NCBI GenBank assembly: GCA_963573315.1
Contig: OY752150.1
Coordinates: 1,550,001 to 1,614,000 of the forward strand
Source of the DNA: Entomortierella parvispora
Taxonomy: Eukaryota > Mortierellomycota > Mortierellomycetes > Mortierellales > Mortierellaceae
DNA: 64,000 bases
Direction of reading: 5' to 3'
Shown: one piece after another, positions 21,191 to 31,875 of the stretch
Numbering within the stretch: the stretch's first letter is position 1
Layout of the letters: every line of letters starts with the position of its first letter
Program-made: the position numbers and the translations under genes
The notes under the pieces: generated by a model
The model's database searches: none
Told to the model about the DNA's origin: nothing
The model's input: only the letters and a program-made list of their open reading frames with translations

Positions 21191-22781
21191 CTATTGCGCT
21201 TTCTTACTTCGCCTCGATGCTGGCTTGGATGCGGGTCCCATCTCTGACGAATGATCATGTTGCAGCAATGCATTCGGGGATATTGTCGACGAAGTAAACA
21301 GATCAGTACTACCCTTGTTGATGATGTCCATGCCAAAAGGCTGTGCTGGGGACTGTCCAAGGTATGAAGTCGCAGGACCAAAAGAAGACAATGCCGAGGA
21401 CATTGGCAATGAACTCGACAACAAATTCGACACTGCAGGAACCTCTACGGTTGTCGGCGTGCCCCCTGGTCGTCTAAGGATGCCTATTGCGGCATGACCG
21501 CTCCCCACGCTTGCTGATCCAGTTGGTAATCCCAGACCCAATGTAGCACCCAAACTTCTTTTCAATGTTCCCCTAGAATCCTTTTCGACAACAAGACCTC
21601 TCAACCATTTGATCTCCATTTCCAACTCCCGCACTCGAGTCTGTAGACGGTCCGATTTGGCAGTCATCTCTTGGGCTGTCTTTTCTAGAATTTGCTCTCG
21701 CAGCCGTTTCTTGTGACGGAATCTGGCTGAAGCTGCAGTATTTCTGCGCCGCTTGTCGTCCTCGGCCTCTTGTTTTGCGGCTGCCGACATCGCATCGTTC
21801 TGGGCAGCTCCAGGAGAGTAGAGTGTGTTGGGTGACGAGGATGAGAGAGAAGAACCTAAAGATCTCCCACTTGCATTTCCACCAAGCTCAGAAGATATAA
21901 AAGTCAAAGCAGGCGAGGAAGGTGAGGGTGATGGCGAGTGACGCGGTGTATTGTTGCCACCGCTCCCTGGAGTTCCAGAGTGTGATCGGAAGCCTCGTGT
22001 GTTATTGGAGTAGCCCATGTCCTCATCTTCATCTCCATGATCCTCATCGCCTTCATCATCGCCTTCATCCATCGCGCTGTCGTTTGATGGATGGTGCTCG
22101 TTCTGATGCAAAAACAGCAGTCGTTTTTCATCTGCCAGCTCTTGTGCGTATTCCTCCAATTCGTCCTCGAGCTGTTGAAGTCTCTCTCGTTGAATCAATT
22201 CGTTCGATTGAGGCGAGGGCTGATATTGTGGTTGCTGATAGCTCGTCAAGAACTGCTGTTGGTGCGGAACTACATGAGACGGGCCATGGACGGTGCTGAC
22301 ACTGTGATGCCGAATTCTGTTCTTGAGAGGCAAACGCGACACTGGTGTCGAAGTGGATACAAGATAGGCGGATGAAGCCGGCTGTTGATGGTAAGCTTGA
22401 ATCGCTGGCAAATTTGGGTGAGACTGCTGATGCTGCTGAGCTCGTGGGTCGTACATTTGCTGGTGAAGCACATGTTGATCTTGGACCTGAGGAGCAACAG
22501 AAGGAGGGTCTATTTGAGAATAATAATCGCCACTTTTCAGGCTTCGGATCTATCAATCAATTCCATAGTTCCAAATAGACTATATTAACTCTCTTACCAG
22601 TATCCAAAAATCCTTGCAATGCATCGATCTGCTGTATTGTCCTTTGGAAGTCTGATGGGAGGCCACCGTTAGGATATGGGAGCCCCTGTCCCTGAAGTTG
22701 CTGTTGTCGGCGCTGTTGCAAGTGATGTAGTTCTAGTTGCTGCTGCAATTGCTGACTGTGCGAAAGTTGTTGGTGCTGCAT
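21191..22781 (-). CDS. bZIP transcription factor, Cys3/Met28-like
   Basis: Two exons, 22781-22598 and 22509-21191, phase 1, 500 aa. The N-terminal exon is Gln-rich. The bZIP lies near residues 310-375. Its basic region reads DDKRRRNTAASARFRHKKRLRE, with the NTAASARFR core seen in Neurospora CYS-3, yeast Met28 and other Gcn4-class factors, followed by leucine-zipper heptads (ILEKTAQEM, then LQTRVRELEMEIKWL). CYS-3-type factors switch on sulfur assimilation; Gcn4 controls amino-acid genes. The core motif favours the CYS-3/Met4 group but does not prove it. An acidic stretch with repeated DEGDDEGDEDHGDEDED may serve activation. The tail after the zipper is Ser-rich and ends basic (SRRSKKAQ). One bZIP gene stands alone here without sulfur genes nearby. 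Confidence 0.88.
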
Positions 22782-24307
22782 TGAGTGAATCCAGTTCGCC
22801 GCTGAGCTGATGAGACGTGACGGAGAAGGCTTTTATGTGTCCTGACGATCAGCTGCTCTCAGCGGGGCTATTTCAGATCTGCTAAGACTCAACAATGTTT
22901 TGGTAGACAAATGACTTGTTCGATGTTGGGGTTTCAGGACCAAGAAAAATATGAAAGGCAGAAGATTGGTAGAGGTTAGAGTGAGTTAAAAATGCAATAA
23001 TGGGATATATGGTACAGAGTAATTGAAGGATGTATGCAAGAAACGAAAAAAAGAGAAGGGAAGGGATCAAAAAAAAAAAATGAAGGACGAGGATGGATGT
23101 CGGAAGGTCGAGAAGAGTGTTGTGTATTAGGGTGAAAAAAACGAAAATGGCGAAGGCATTGGCGGCAATGATGTTATTTCGCTCAAGGGCACACGATTCA
23201 TATTTCAGAGAAGCGGAAGTCTGGTTTCCTTTGTGCGACCAAAAGGGGGGATTACAAAAGAAAAAAGAGGATAGGAGGAGATCAACAGGGTTTGACAGGT
23301 GAAAAATTGTGGACGGGTAAAAAAAAAAAAGAAGGAAAGCGATCAACAAGGCCACAATCAAGGTGGGAGCTGGGCGTATGGAAGGTACCTCGCAATGACA
23401 CGATATTGCTGGTTCTTTGGCAATTCTGGGAATTAAGACCAAAGGCCCAAAAGACAGAAAACAGGGTGAAAGAACCAGAACGAAGACTAGCTCACAGCAG
23501 ATCGATGTGAGATGGGTGGCTCGGGTTGGAAGAGACGAAAGATAATAGTGGATAGGAAAGGAAGCTGATCGCCTCTTTCTTCACGGCGTGCCGTGTGAAT
23601 GAGAGAATGATAACAGGGCTGACTGAGGTTTGTGACCTTGAACAATTTGCTGGCCCGCAGCCAATGACGGCAGACTAATGCCTTTCTGATCGACCATGGT
23701 GTGCTTTGAGCTCAACAGACAGGGGTGACTTCAATTATTGATTGCGATCGCTTTTGTGGGATTACGTCGGACAACCGGTGTTTGCCCCCTTTAAACTGTG
23801 TTTAGGCCACATTACCGCCACTCCAGGTCTCGCACTTCCGATCAGACCGGACCTTCATGGCCTGCGATGAATCCGATGTTCGACAAGAACCCCTCTGCTA
23901 CTAATAGGGTAGAGTATGTAGCACTCATACAGCCAGACAACCAAGTCATCAACTAAATCTTCTTCAAACCCATCCGTAGCGCGTTGCTTCTTGTCCGGAC
24001 TTCTTTCCTGGACCTCTCCCCAGGCAAGACAAGAAGCCCATTGTTTGCAGGTGGGGATGGTACTAAAAAAAAAGCACGGACACTGATAAGGATGCGGATT
24101 TTGTTCCCTCTCTCACTCTCACTCTCTGGTTTCTATCTCACCATTGATATTTTCCAGAGGGTGAAGAAGGACGGATGGGTTACACCGGAGAAACGGGTCA
24201 AGGGTCTCTTCTCTGCGCGGCACAGCACGCCATTTTTCAAAAATTGACGGAACGCGAGATTTGGCAGTCCCGGGCCTTTATTTTTCGGTCGCGTCTCTCC
24301 GCCTAGC
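22782..24307. other. 1.5-kb intergenic region
   Basis: Upstream region of the bZIP gene and 3' flank of the arrestin gene. It contains several A/T homopolymer runs (about 23070 and 23320). The longer open frames here are hydrophobic by-products of T-rich sequence. No gene is supported. Confidence 0.5.
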
Positions 24308-25754
24308 TTATTCCTCACGGACAGGGGTGTATTCTGGGAGATCCTCGCCTGGAGCTGTTGGTGGCTCTTCGCGAAACCCTTGTTTCACATTGCGGCCGTA
24401 TCCTGGGTTCCCACTGGCGTTGTTGTCGCTATCGTCATCTTCCTCTGACCAATCTTCAGACGAGGCAGAGTAGTGAGGGAGGATTAGATCTGTCGCAGGT
24501 CGAGGTGCCACTAAACGCACATTGACTAAATATTCATAATAATGCAAGCGTTGTTTGTCATCATGTAGATCGCTCACTCTCTGAACACTTTCTTTCAAAG
24601 AGTAGAAACAAGGAGTGTCACTTACGCTTCACCTTGCAATCTTCTGCTTTCTTGAACAAACCCCCCAGTTTTGTTTTGAGAGTCATAGTCAATTGTAACT
24701 CATGAAAGATATCTAGGTACTTTGAGTTAGTTTCCACAGAGAGTTCGGGGCAGCTGGGCAATGCCAAATGGACCGTCTTCTCCCAACCATCTTTGCTTCT
24801 GGGCCACCCGTCCTTGGGAAGTCCAATCTTCAAAACCTCAGTGATATTGTCTGGGGTTTTGTTCTCGTTCCTTTTGTCTTGAAGTCGTCTTATTTCCAAA
24901 AGTGTGAACTGGATGGACAATATGCTGGCTTCTTGTCCTTCTAGGGGACTTCCCTTTGGGAACGGATGGATCTGAATGGTCAAGGCGGCACTCTGGCCCA
25001 GCTGAAGGATCTTGGGACTGGAGAACGTAACAGGAAGCAAGGCTTCTGACACAATAGTGTGGGACCTTGCTTGCTCATTTGCCATGGGAATAGTAGCGGA
25101 AGGAGGTGGAAGGGTTGAGTTCAAGACCCAAATGTCTCTTTCGGTCCAGCTGTTGGCTAACACTCTGTCATATCTCTTTAGAGTCGTTAGTACGTGATTG
25201 AAATGGATCTTGAAAAAGTGTCTAACAGCTGATTGGGGATGTAGACTTGACGATGGGAGAGTTGGGTCCACGGTCAATGTCACCATCTTGGAGTAACGGC
25301 CTTTGGCAATGATGCCAGGTTCTCTTGCGCGCACGGGCATCGTCCAAGCTTGGCTGCTAATGGTATCTTTTGAAAACACTGGCGAGCGTGTTTGACGAAC
25401 AGCATTAGTTTGCCTGCCTATCCATACAACAATTTTACCCGCCATAGGAGTTATTAGAATTCGAACTCTTAACAATAAAACAACAACGAGATTTCCTGTC
25501 CATTCTCGAAACTCACTGGCTTCGAATGTATCGGTCGTCACCTGGGTTATAAAGAGGATTTCGACCCCATCTGCAATGAAGTCCTTCTCGGCTTCAAAAG
25601 TGAAAGTTGCCCTGACTGTTACAGGGGAATCAGGTGCGCCGTGGAATAGCGGCAGAGGACGACATTTTTTCTTTGCTTGAATTTTGTTGATACAATCGAT
25701 CTCGACCAAAAATGGTGATTGGAGGTCGTTGGAACTGAAGACTGACTTTGCCAT
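24308..25754 (-). CDS. arrestin-domain protein (ART-like trafficking adaptor)
   Basis: Three exons, 25754-25517, 25417-24626 and 24525-24308, phase 1 at both introns, 415 aa. The start follows a clear leader and gives an arrestin-N fold opening with VEIDCINKIQAKKK and a beta-rich TVRATFTFEAEKDF. The middle has the SPVFSKDTI and TERDIWVLNSTLPPPSAT segments that lead into an arrestin-C half (HTIVSEALLPVTFSS). The C-terminal exon is an acidic tail containing two LPxY motifs (ILPHY and DLPEYTP). In fungal ARTs, PY-type motifs recruit the Rsp5/NEDD4 ubiquitin ligase so that plasma-membrane transporters are ubiquitylated and internalised. The cargo is unknown. A hydrophobic stretch near 25430-25500 in the unspliced frame belongs to the first intron and is not a membrane helix. 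Confidence 0.82.
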
Positions 25755-26008
25755 ATGAATGAGTACCGAGGTGTGAAGAACGTGGAGTAGAGAGAGAAGA
25801 GAGAAAAGGAAGAGAACTTCATTGGATGTTGTCGACTCTTGAGCCCACCTTTGTGGGCGAGTACAAAAAAAAAGGTCAGGTGACTGGTGCACACCCAACC
25901 AGAAAGGCATTCTCGAAATGCGCAACTTTGGTCTCCTCGATTCGCAGCCGACGTCAAAGTATCTGGACACATTGCCTGCGCTCCTAGACGACAGTAGCAT
26001 CAAGAGTC
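25755..26008. promoter_or_regulatory. divergent promoter, arrestin gene and small unknown gene
   Basis: 254 bp separates the two start codons. It contains GA-rich runs around 25790-25820. No TATA box is obvious. Confidence 0.5.
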
Positions 26009-26401
26009 ATGGAGTCGCCAGCCACGGATGCCTCATCTGCAGTCAATACTCCACTCAATCCGGCTACCATGCAGACAAGGGAGGTAGCAGTGGAAACAGC
26101 TGTCGCTCTGGAGTTGAAAGCAGACTTCTCCATTACTGTTCAGTCCGAAAGCACGACAAAACTCAACAAGACCTTTGATTTGCTGATGGAGACAATCCAC
26201 GCTACTCCAGGACTTGCCTTCCGTGGCCCTCTTCGACTACCGAAAGATGGCAAAGTACACTCCCGCCGGATCGACCTCAAATCTATTCCTGAAAAGCAAC
26301 TTCGAGAAATTACTGCAAAATCAGGGATTTTACTCTCGCAAGACGCAGGCGCTGAGCGGATACAAACAAATGGGGTCTTCGTTGCCTTTGACATCGAGTA
26401 G
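26009..26401 (+). CDS. unknown 130-aa protein
   Basis: Single exon from an ATG in good context at 26009 to a stop at 26401. I do not recognise it. The first 40 residues are Ala/Thr/Ser-rich. The remainder looks like a compact alpha/beta domain (LNKTFDLLMETIHATPG, GPLRLPKDGKVHSRRIDLKS, then LREITAKSGILLSQDAG). The GPLRLP and RRIDLKS pieces recall the way ribosomal uS10-like domains are written, but their order does not fit well enough to name it. It is divergent from the arrestin gene and convergent with Cwc15, 44 bp away. Confidence 0.6.
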   Translation: MESPATDASSAVNTPLNPATMQTREVAVETAVALELKADFSITVQSESTTKLNKTFDLLMETIHATPGLAFRGPLRLPKDGKVHSRRIDLKSIPEKQLREITAKSGILLSQDAGAERIQTNGVFVAFDIE

Positions 26402-26445
26402 GAGGTGACTAGTAATCAATGTACATAAAATACAAAAAAAATAAT

Positions 26446-27528
26446 TTATTGCACATATTTTGACATGAACTTGCGATGGAAGTCAGAGCGAAGTGTGTCG
26501 TTGATGAAGCGCTTCTTGGGTTTGTCATCCATGCCTCGTGCCTGGTTTTTGAAGATCACATCATCATCCCAACGCCTCTTGACAGAAAAATCCTTGGGCA
26601 GACCTGCCTCGGGCATCGGTAATAGAGGGTTTCCTGCCGCAACCTCTGCTTCCCGTGCTTTCTCCTCTTCCTCACGCTGAATCCGCTCCTGTCTTTCCTT
26701 TTCCTCCGCTCGTTCACGTTTAATTTTTTCTAGTTCACGCAAAAGTTCTGCTGTGTCGTCTTCGTCTTCATCACTGAATATTCAACAGAGATAGTTGAAA
26801 CGTTAGTAACGACACGAAGCCAAAAAAAATATAGAAAAAACATTCTTGACCAGGTCGACGACGTTACCTGTCACTATCGTCACTATCGCTCTCGTCGTCG
26901 CTTTTATCGCTGTCCTCGTCATCACTATCATCTTTGTCCAGTCTCTCGGCCTCCTTCAAGAGCCTCCGCTTTCTCTCCAATGGGGTCTCTTCTGTAGTGG
27001 CCCCTGTAGATGAAGACGCACTTTGGATGCGATTTGACTCATCGTCATTGTCATCGTCTCCATTATCCTTGAACGAGTTGGAAAGACCAGCAGCCAATTT
27101 TGTCGTTTTGTTGAGTTTTTCGTAATGGTCCTGTTCGGCCTTTTGCAACTGAGCCTTCAAATCCAGCCGATTGAGCTCATCCTGTGTTGTCTGCCCGCTC
27201 TGTCTATAGTTTGTAGGAAAAGGTGTAATAGCTGATCAGCTTTCTGCCTGGACTTTACAGACAAGGAAAACACATCAGGAATATCGTGTAAGACGGATAT
27301 ACCTGAATTTTAGTTTTGTATGAGAAGCAAGATCGCGTGCACTGTAGATACGTGTGGGAGCCTGGCTACCCTTGCCACGGGCGGGATCGAATGTTGGTCT
27401 AGAGGATCGATCAATGAAGGCATCTGGTCAGCAAGTTTGCCTTTTGTCAAACTTTGACTTTTCTTTACAGGTCCAGAGCTCGAGAGGGTCCAGCAAGGGT
27501 TGATTACGCACCTGGCGGCGGTGGTCAT
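26446..27528 (-). CDS. CWC15: Cwc15 (Cwf15), Prp19-associated spliceosome protein
   Basis: Four exons: 27528-27512, 27398-27303, 27203-26868 and 26773-26446, phase 2 at every junction, 258 aa (animal CWC15 about 229). Cwc15 is a largely unstructured component of the Prp19/NTC-linked catalytic spliceosome. The N-terminus is diagnostic: [16 protein letters not shown], then [17 protein letters not shown], rebuilt across the first two introns. A long acidic Asp/Ser/Glu middle follows. The C-terminal signature is also present: [36 protein letters not shown] and [22 protein letters not shown]. The first coding exon is only 17 nt. It shares a promoter with STRAP. Confidence 0.95.
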
Positions 27529-27813
27529 GAGGCGAGGATGAAGACGAGGGGTGATGGTCAAGTGCAGGCTGTACAGTAAGTATGTCGAGGGACTTTGGAA
27601 GTGAAGGAGGGAGAGAGGGAGGGGACCTGTCGCAGTATTCGCGCGATCGCAAGTACTGCAGAGCACCGTGTCCTCCCCTGGGCCATTGTCCCTGGCTGTC
27701 TGCCACAGGCGCGCTGGGAAACAATTCGCCGTCTCCTCTCCTTCTCCTACGCTCTATCGTCTGCTCCCTCTCTCCTTCTCTCTTCCTCTCTCTCCTTCAT
27801 CTACCATCGCACT
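27529..27813. promoter_or_regulatory. divergent promoter between Cwc15 and STRAP
   Basis: 285 bp between start codons. The STRAP side is a pyrimidine-rich leader (TCTCTCCTTCTCTCTTCCTCTC, about 27765-27795), common before highly expressed fungal genes. Confidence 0.6.
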
Positions 27814-27952
27814 ATGGCCATGGCCTCTACTCCCCGCGCCATCCCCTTGACCTGCTCAGGGCACACCCGCCCCGTGGTCGACCTGCAGTTCTCCAGGGTC
27901 ATGTCTGATGGCACCTACTACATGATTAGTGCATGCAAAGGTGATTGAAGGC

Positions 27953-28002
<50 letters not shown>

Positions 28003-29337
28003 TCTTTCTCTTTCTTTAAACTTCGCCCTTTGGGTGGAGTTTTTTTAATATGTATAAGCTCACGCGCCTAGTTTCTAGTAACTAACACCTGATGAAATGA
28101 ATAGATGGAAACCCCATGCTTCGAGATGGACAAACAGGAGACTGGATTGGAACATTCATTGGACACAAGGGCGCTGTCTGGAGCGCACGAATGAGTACCG
28201 ATGTTACAAAGGCCGTCACTGCATCAGCCGACTTCACAGCGTAAGCCTGCTTTTCTAGGCGATGTGTACTATAGCCAGCGCGATGGTCCAGAGAGTCTTT
28301 CTTGCCCCCTACAAGCAACACTATTGTGAGCCATGCGATCTCGCATGACTCTGGTTTCCGAGTTACTGTTTTTATTGGTTCTTCTTGATCCCCCTGAGAT
28401 GAACACAAGACTAAATGTCTGCTCTCTTGCTGTTCTTTATGGATCATTTAGTAAGGTCTGGGACACATACACTGGCGATATTTTGCACTCGTTCCCACAT
28501 CAACATATTGTCCGCGCCGGCGACTTCTCCGGCGATGGAAGTCGTATTGTCACTGGAGGCATGGAAAAGAAGTTGAGGATCTTTGATCTTAACCGAGAGG
28601 ACATGGCGGGTCAAGCGCTCTTGACCAACGAAGGTCACTCTTCCGTCATCAGAAATGTTGTCTGGGATGGACCAAGGAATATGATCCTAAGCTCTGGTGA
28701 CGATACAGAGATCAGGTACCGACATCTTTCTGACCTTGAAGATGTTGGCCAGCGTCCGTATTTATGCACTTGAACACTAACCAAATGTATGATACTGTAT
28801 TAATGTAGAGTGTTGGATCCACGCACATTCAACCAAGTGCACTCCTGTAAAATGGACGGACCTATCGCTTCGATGGAGTTATCAGCAGATGGACAATACA
28901 TTACCGCAACGACTGGCAAATCTGTTTACTTTTGGGATGCCCAAACGTAAGTGTCCACTTGTTCATTCTGGTGTTGTTCACGGACAAGGCGTGACAGGAT
29001 GCTGATAAACCTATTGCATTTGGTCCTCTACGATAGATATACATTAAGAAAGCACATCAAGACTGAGTACGATGTCTCAGCAGTGTCTTTGCACCCCAAC
29101 CATACCCGCTTTGTTGCTGGTGGCTCATCTGATCTCTGGGTCCGTATCTATGACTTTGAATCTGGCCGCGAGCTTGAAGTCTACAAGGGTCATCACGGAC
29201 CCGTTCACACTGTCAGCTACAGCCCCGATGGTGAATTATACGCTACGGGATCTGAGGATGGTACCATTCGTCTCTGGCAGACCACTCCAGGAAAACGCTA
29301 TGGATTGTGGCAAGGAGATGGAAACGAGGACGCATAG
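27814..29337 (+). CDS. STRAP: STRAP / unrip WD40 protein
   Basis: Five exons: 27814-27940, 28105-28240, 28452-28715, 28809-28946 and 29037-29337, all phases closing, 321 aa (animal STRAP about 350). The WD40 propeller follows the STRAP pattern. It opens with [17 protein letters not shown] and [26 protein letters not shown] blade 1, and continues with [31 protein letters not shown] and FWDAQT. It closes on [34 protein letters not shown] blades followed by PGKRYGLW. In animals STRAP/unrip joins the SMN complex and also TGF-beta signalling; in a fungus the snRNP-assembly role is the more likely. An ATG at 27820, two codons in, is an alternative start. Intron 1 holds a long TC microsatellite. Gemin2, another SMN-complex subunit, lies in the same window. 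Confidence 0.93.
27953..28015 (+). repeat. (TC)n microsatellite in STRAP intron 1
   Basis: About 60 bp of TC dinucleotides with a few TTT interruptions, starting just inside the first intron. Confidence 0.9.
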
Positions 29338-29578
29338 GGGCTCATATCACATGGAGGCCTCAGTGAGGACCGGAAATAGACTCTACATATATGCAACGTG
29401 AGTGTTCAAATATGCCATAGAAGAGTACCGATTGCAGGGTCTTTTTCCTACCTACTCTTACTCCTACTCCCAGGCAGCAGGATATCGAAGAACTGAACGC
29501 TACCTGACTGATAGAGTGTATGTATTAAACGAAACTACAGAAATGTGGTATAAAGGTGTGGCGATAAACGTACGCTCT

Positions 29579-30484
29579 TTAGGTGTGGATAAGTGTTTCA
29601 TCGAAAAGCCCAACATCCATCATGTACTTTGAGCTTCCAACAGTGGGGCGGAGCAAGACATAAGAGTCTGGAGTGCCATCTCCATCCATGTCCCTGGGCG
29701 AGACGAAATGGTCTTTGACCGCCTTGCCCTCCTCGTCCATGACTGGGATCAATTGAGATGATTTTTTTTCTTCCTTAGTCAAGAATAGTTTCTTGTGGCT
29801 CTTTTGGGAGCCTGACGCTACCGAGGCCATTTTCCCTGGCTTTGATGATTTGGTATGTTGCATGCGTGCGAATGGTGATTTATCGCCTGATGAGGACGAT
29901 CCATGTTTACTGCTGATGCTAGCCTGGTGACGAATTTGTTGATCTTTGACGCGCTCGTTCTTTTGTTGAGTATCTACCACTGCCGCTCTCTTGGAGTGTA
30001 TCTGTTGTTGTTGCTTCTGCTGCCATGGTTGTCCCTGTTCTTCCCGTTGGTGTTGTAGTCGACGAGGCCCGCGCCGCAATTGCAACTGCGATGAAAGTTC
30101 GTTCAATGAACGTTTATGTGGCCGGCCCGGTTGCTCTATCTCTTTTTCCAGCCTTTGCATTGGTTGTTGCTGGTGGTTCTGGCGAATAGGACTTGAATCT
30201 GCATGTTTGCGAACAGGATTCCGAAGGATCGATTGTGTATATCGATGATAAGGAAAGGGTGTTGTTGCGTCTTCAATTCCCAAGGCTAATGGATAGTGCT
30301 TGTTGACGTTCTTTTTCGTGGAGGATGGAGAATTAGTTGTTGCCGATAATGATGGTACTGAGGATGGAATGGTCCAGGAAGTGGGACCTTTGAACCAAAC
30401 AATGGCAAGGCACTCGATCAAGAGGATGGTCGCGATGCATAGAGCTTTGTTCCTGAGATGTTCAGTGACAACAAGGACCGGCAT
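29579..30484 (-). CDS. unknown protein with N-terminal signal anchor
   Basis: Single exon, 301 aa, ATG at 30484. Residues about 11-30 (KALCIATILLIECLAIVWF) form one hydrophobic segment after a short charged start, typical of a signal anchor that would leave the rest in the lumen or outside the cell. The body is Gln/Arg/Lys/Ser-rich and low complexity. Near the C-terminus is a Ca-loop-like motif, DMDGDGTPDSYVLL, as in FG-GAP/EF-hand type loops, followed by an ordered tail. I do not recognise the family. It is convergent with STRAP, with 241 bp between stop codons. Confidence 0.65.
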   Translation of the reverse strand: MPVLVVTEHLRNKALCIATILLIECLAIVWFKGPTSWTIPSSVPSLSATTNSPSSTKKNVNKHYPLALGIEDATTPFPYHRYTQSILRNPVRKHADSSPIRQNHQQQPMQRLEKEIEQPGRPHKRSLNELSSQLQLRRGPRRLQHQREEQGQPWQQKQQQQIHSKRAAVVDTQQKNERVKDQQIRHQASISSKHGSSSSGDKSPFARMQHTKSSKPGKMASVASGSQKSHKKLFLTKEEKKSSQLIPVMDEEGKAVKDHFVSPRDMDGDGTPDSYVLLRPTVGSSKYMMDVGLFDETLIHT

Positions 30485-31097
30485 TGTTTGTTATGGGCTG
30501 AATGTAGGGGATCGAGAGGTTAATGCGGAAGAAGAGGGAGCTGGTAGGAAGGTCTTTGGTCTTATAGCCATGAATTAGGGAGGGAGTAACGGCTACAGAG
30601 TGACAGTGACAGAAATGACGAAAGACAAGGGCATCGATATTCCTCCTCTTTGGCAGTTCGGCCAAAGAATCGGAGGGCGAAGGTCGGTACTCTCCTCCCT
30701 CTCCCTCATCCTATAACTATATTCCTGAGGAAAGGCAGTAAGCCATTATCCTATCTAGACGTATTTTCTAGAAAACGACAGATTGAAACTGAATGATAGC
30801 GTAGGTATATGTATGATCTTGATTCTGTGTTCCAGAAAGAGCTCAAAATTTGCCATACATATGCAATACCATGGACCCTGTAAGAAAAAAAAGGGACTTC
30901 GCCCAACGCTTATTGCCTCGTGTCCACACGTTAACAACATCGACAGTTGATACAAAACACCCAAAGGGAACTAGATGTTTGCTTTCCAAGGACTTTGTTG
31001 AAGGTTCTGTGGGGTGCACTTTTTCTTCTTTCTTCTTTTTTTTTAAAATGAAACTAGAATAGTCAATTTATCAAAAAGTGGCATGAAGAAAAAATAT

Positions 31098-31819
31098 TTA
31101 TGCCTTGATGGCGTACTTGCGGAGAGGGAAGTGGGTCTCCTTCTTCTGCTGCTTGACGGTCTTGATGGCAGACTCGTGCTTGGTAAGACGACGGCGGATG
31201 GCACGGGTCTTCTTGACACGGAGATCCAAGGGCAAGAAGTTCTTCTTCTGGTAGAAGAGACGGAGCTGGGCACGCTGGGTCTGGGTGATGACGGTCATGA
31301 CGCGAGCAATCGACTTGCGGACGGCCGAGCTGGTTAAAGGATTAGAAAAGGCAAAGGAGTTCGAGAGATTAGCAACTGATCTGAGCGAGATTCGTTTGTT
31401 TGAGCAGTCCGGTTTGTCCAAGCTCCATTGCGCATCAGTTCCAGTTGAATCTCTCCGAAGTGACAACAAAGACACTAAGGATAGGCCCAACTTTCGACGG
31501 ACGTATCCAGCAAGCAATCGGAGACTCTTCCTCGTCCGTGTCTGTTTGGTTGGTATGTTCCAGCGGGTGTGTTGTCCTTGATATGTTCTGCTATAAGTTG
31601 GTTCTTACATCTTGGTCAACTTGCCAGCGGCACCGCCAGCAACCTTCTGGACCTTAAGGCTGGCAAGCTCCTGCTTGAGCTCCTCGAGCTGCTTGGTAAG
31701 CTCAGCCTTGTTCTTGGTGCGCAATTCGTAAGCCTTGACAGCAGCCTAATGAAAGGAGTTGAAAAGATTGTAACCAAGTCGAAGGTCAGGATCAAGATTC
31801 CGAGATTGCTAAAAACCAT
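31098..31819 (-). CDS. RPL35: 60S ribosomal protein L35 (uL29)
   Basis: Three exons: 31819-31817, 31745-31609 and 31329-31098, total 123 aa, exactly the animal length. The protein is a 60S subunit component near the polypeptide exit tunnel. It reads [36 protein letters not shown], then [32 protein letters not shown] and the terminal PLRKYAIKA, all uL29 landmarks. The first coding exon is the ATG alone, followed directly by a 71-nt intron (GTTTTT donor, ATTAG acceptor). No other ATG keeps the frame, and the total length supports it. The donor is weaker than others here, so an unseen upstream start remains possible. Intron 2 (279 nt) is large for this window; I looked for a snoRNA in it and saw no convincing C/D boxes. 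Confidence 0.92.
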
Positions 31820-31875
31820 GAACCCGTCCTTTGCTAAAGTGAATGCGCTTTCGAATGAACTGGGGGCTGATCAAA

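Noticed and set aside
22882..23442. 186-codon hydrophobic frame on the minus strand
   Set aside because: Phe/Leu/Ile-rich because the strand is T-rich. No start context, no splice partners and no family pattern.
25430..25510. Transmembrane helix in the arrestin protein
   Set aside because: The hydrophobic stretch lies between clear donor and acceptor sites and is intronic; the spliced frame continues without it.
31330..31608. snoRNA inside the large L35 intron
   Set aside because: One TGATGC resembles a C box but there is no matching D box or terminal stem; H/ACA features also absent.
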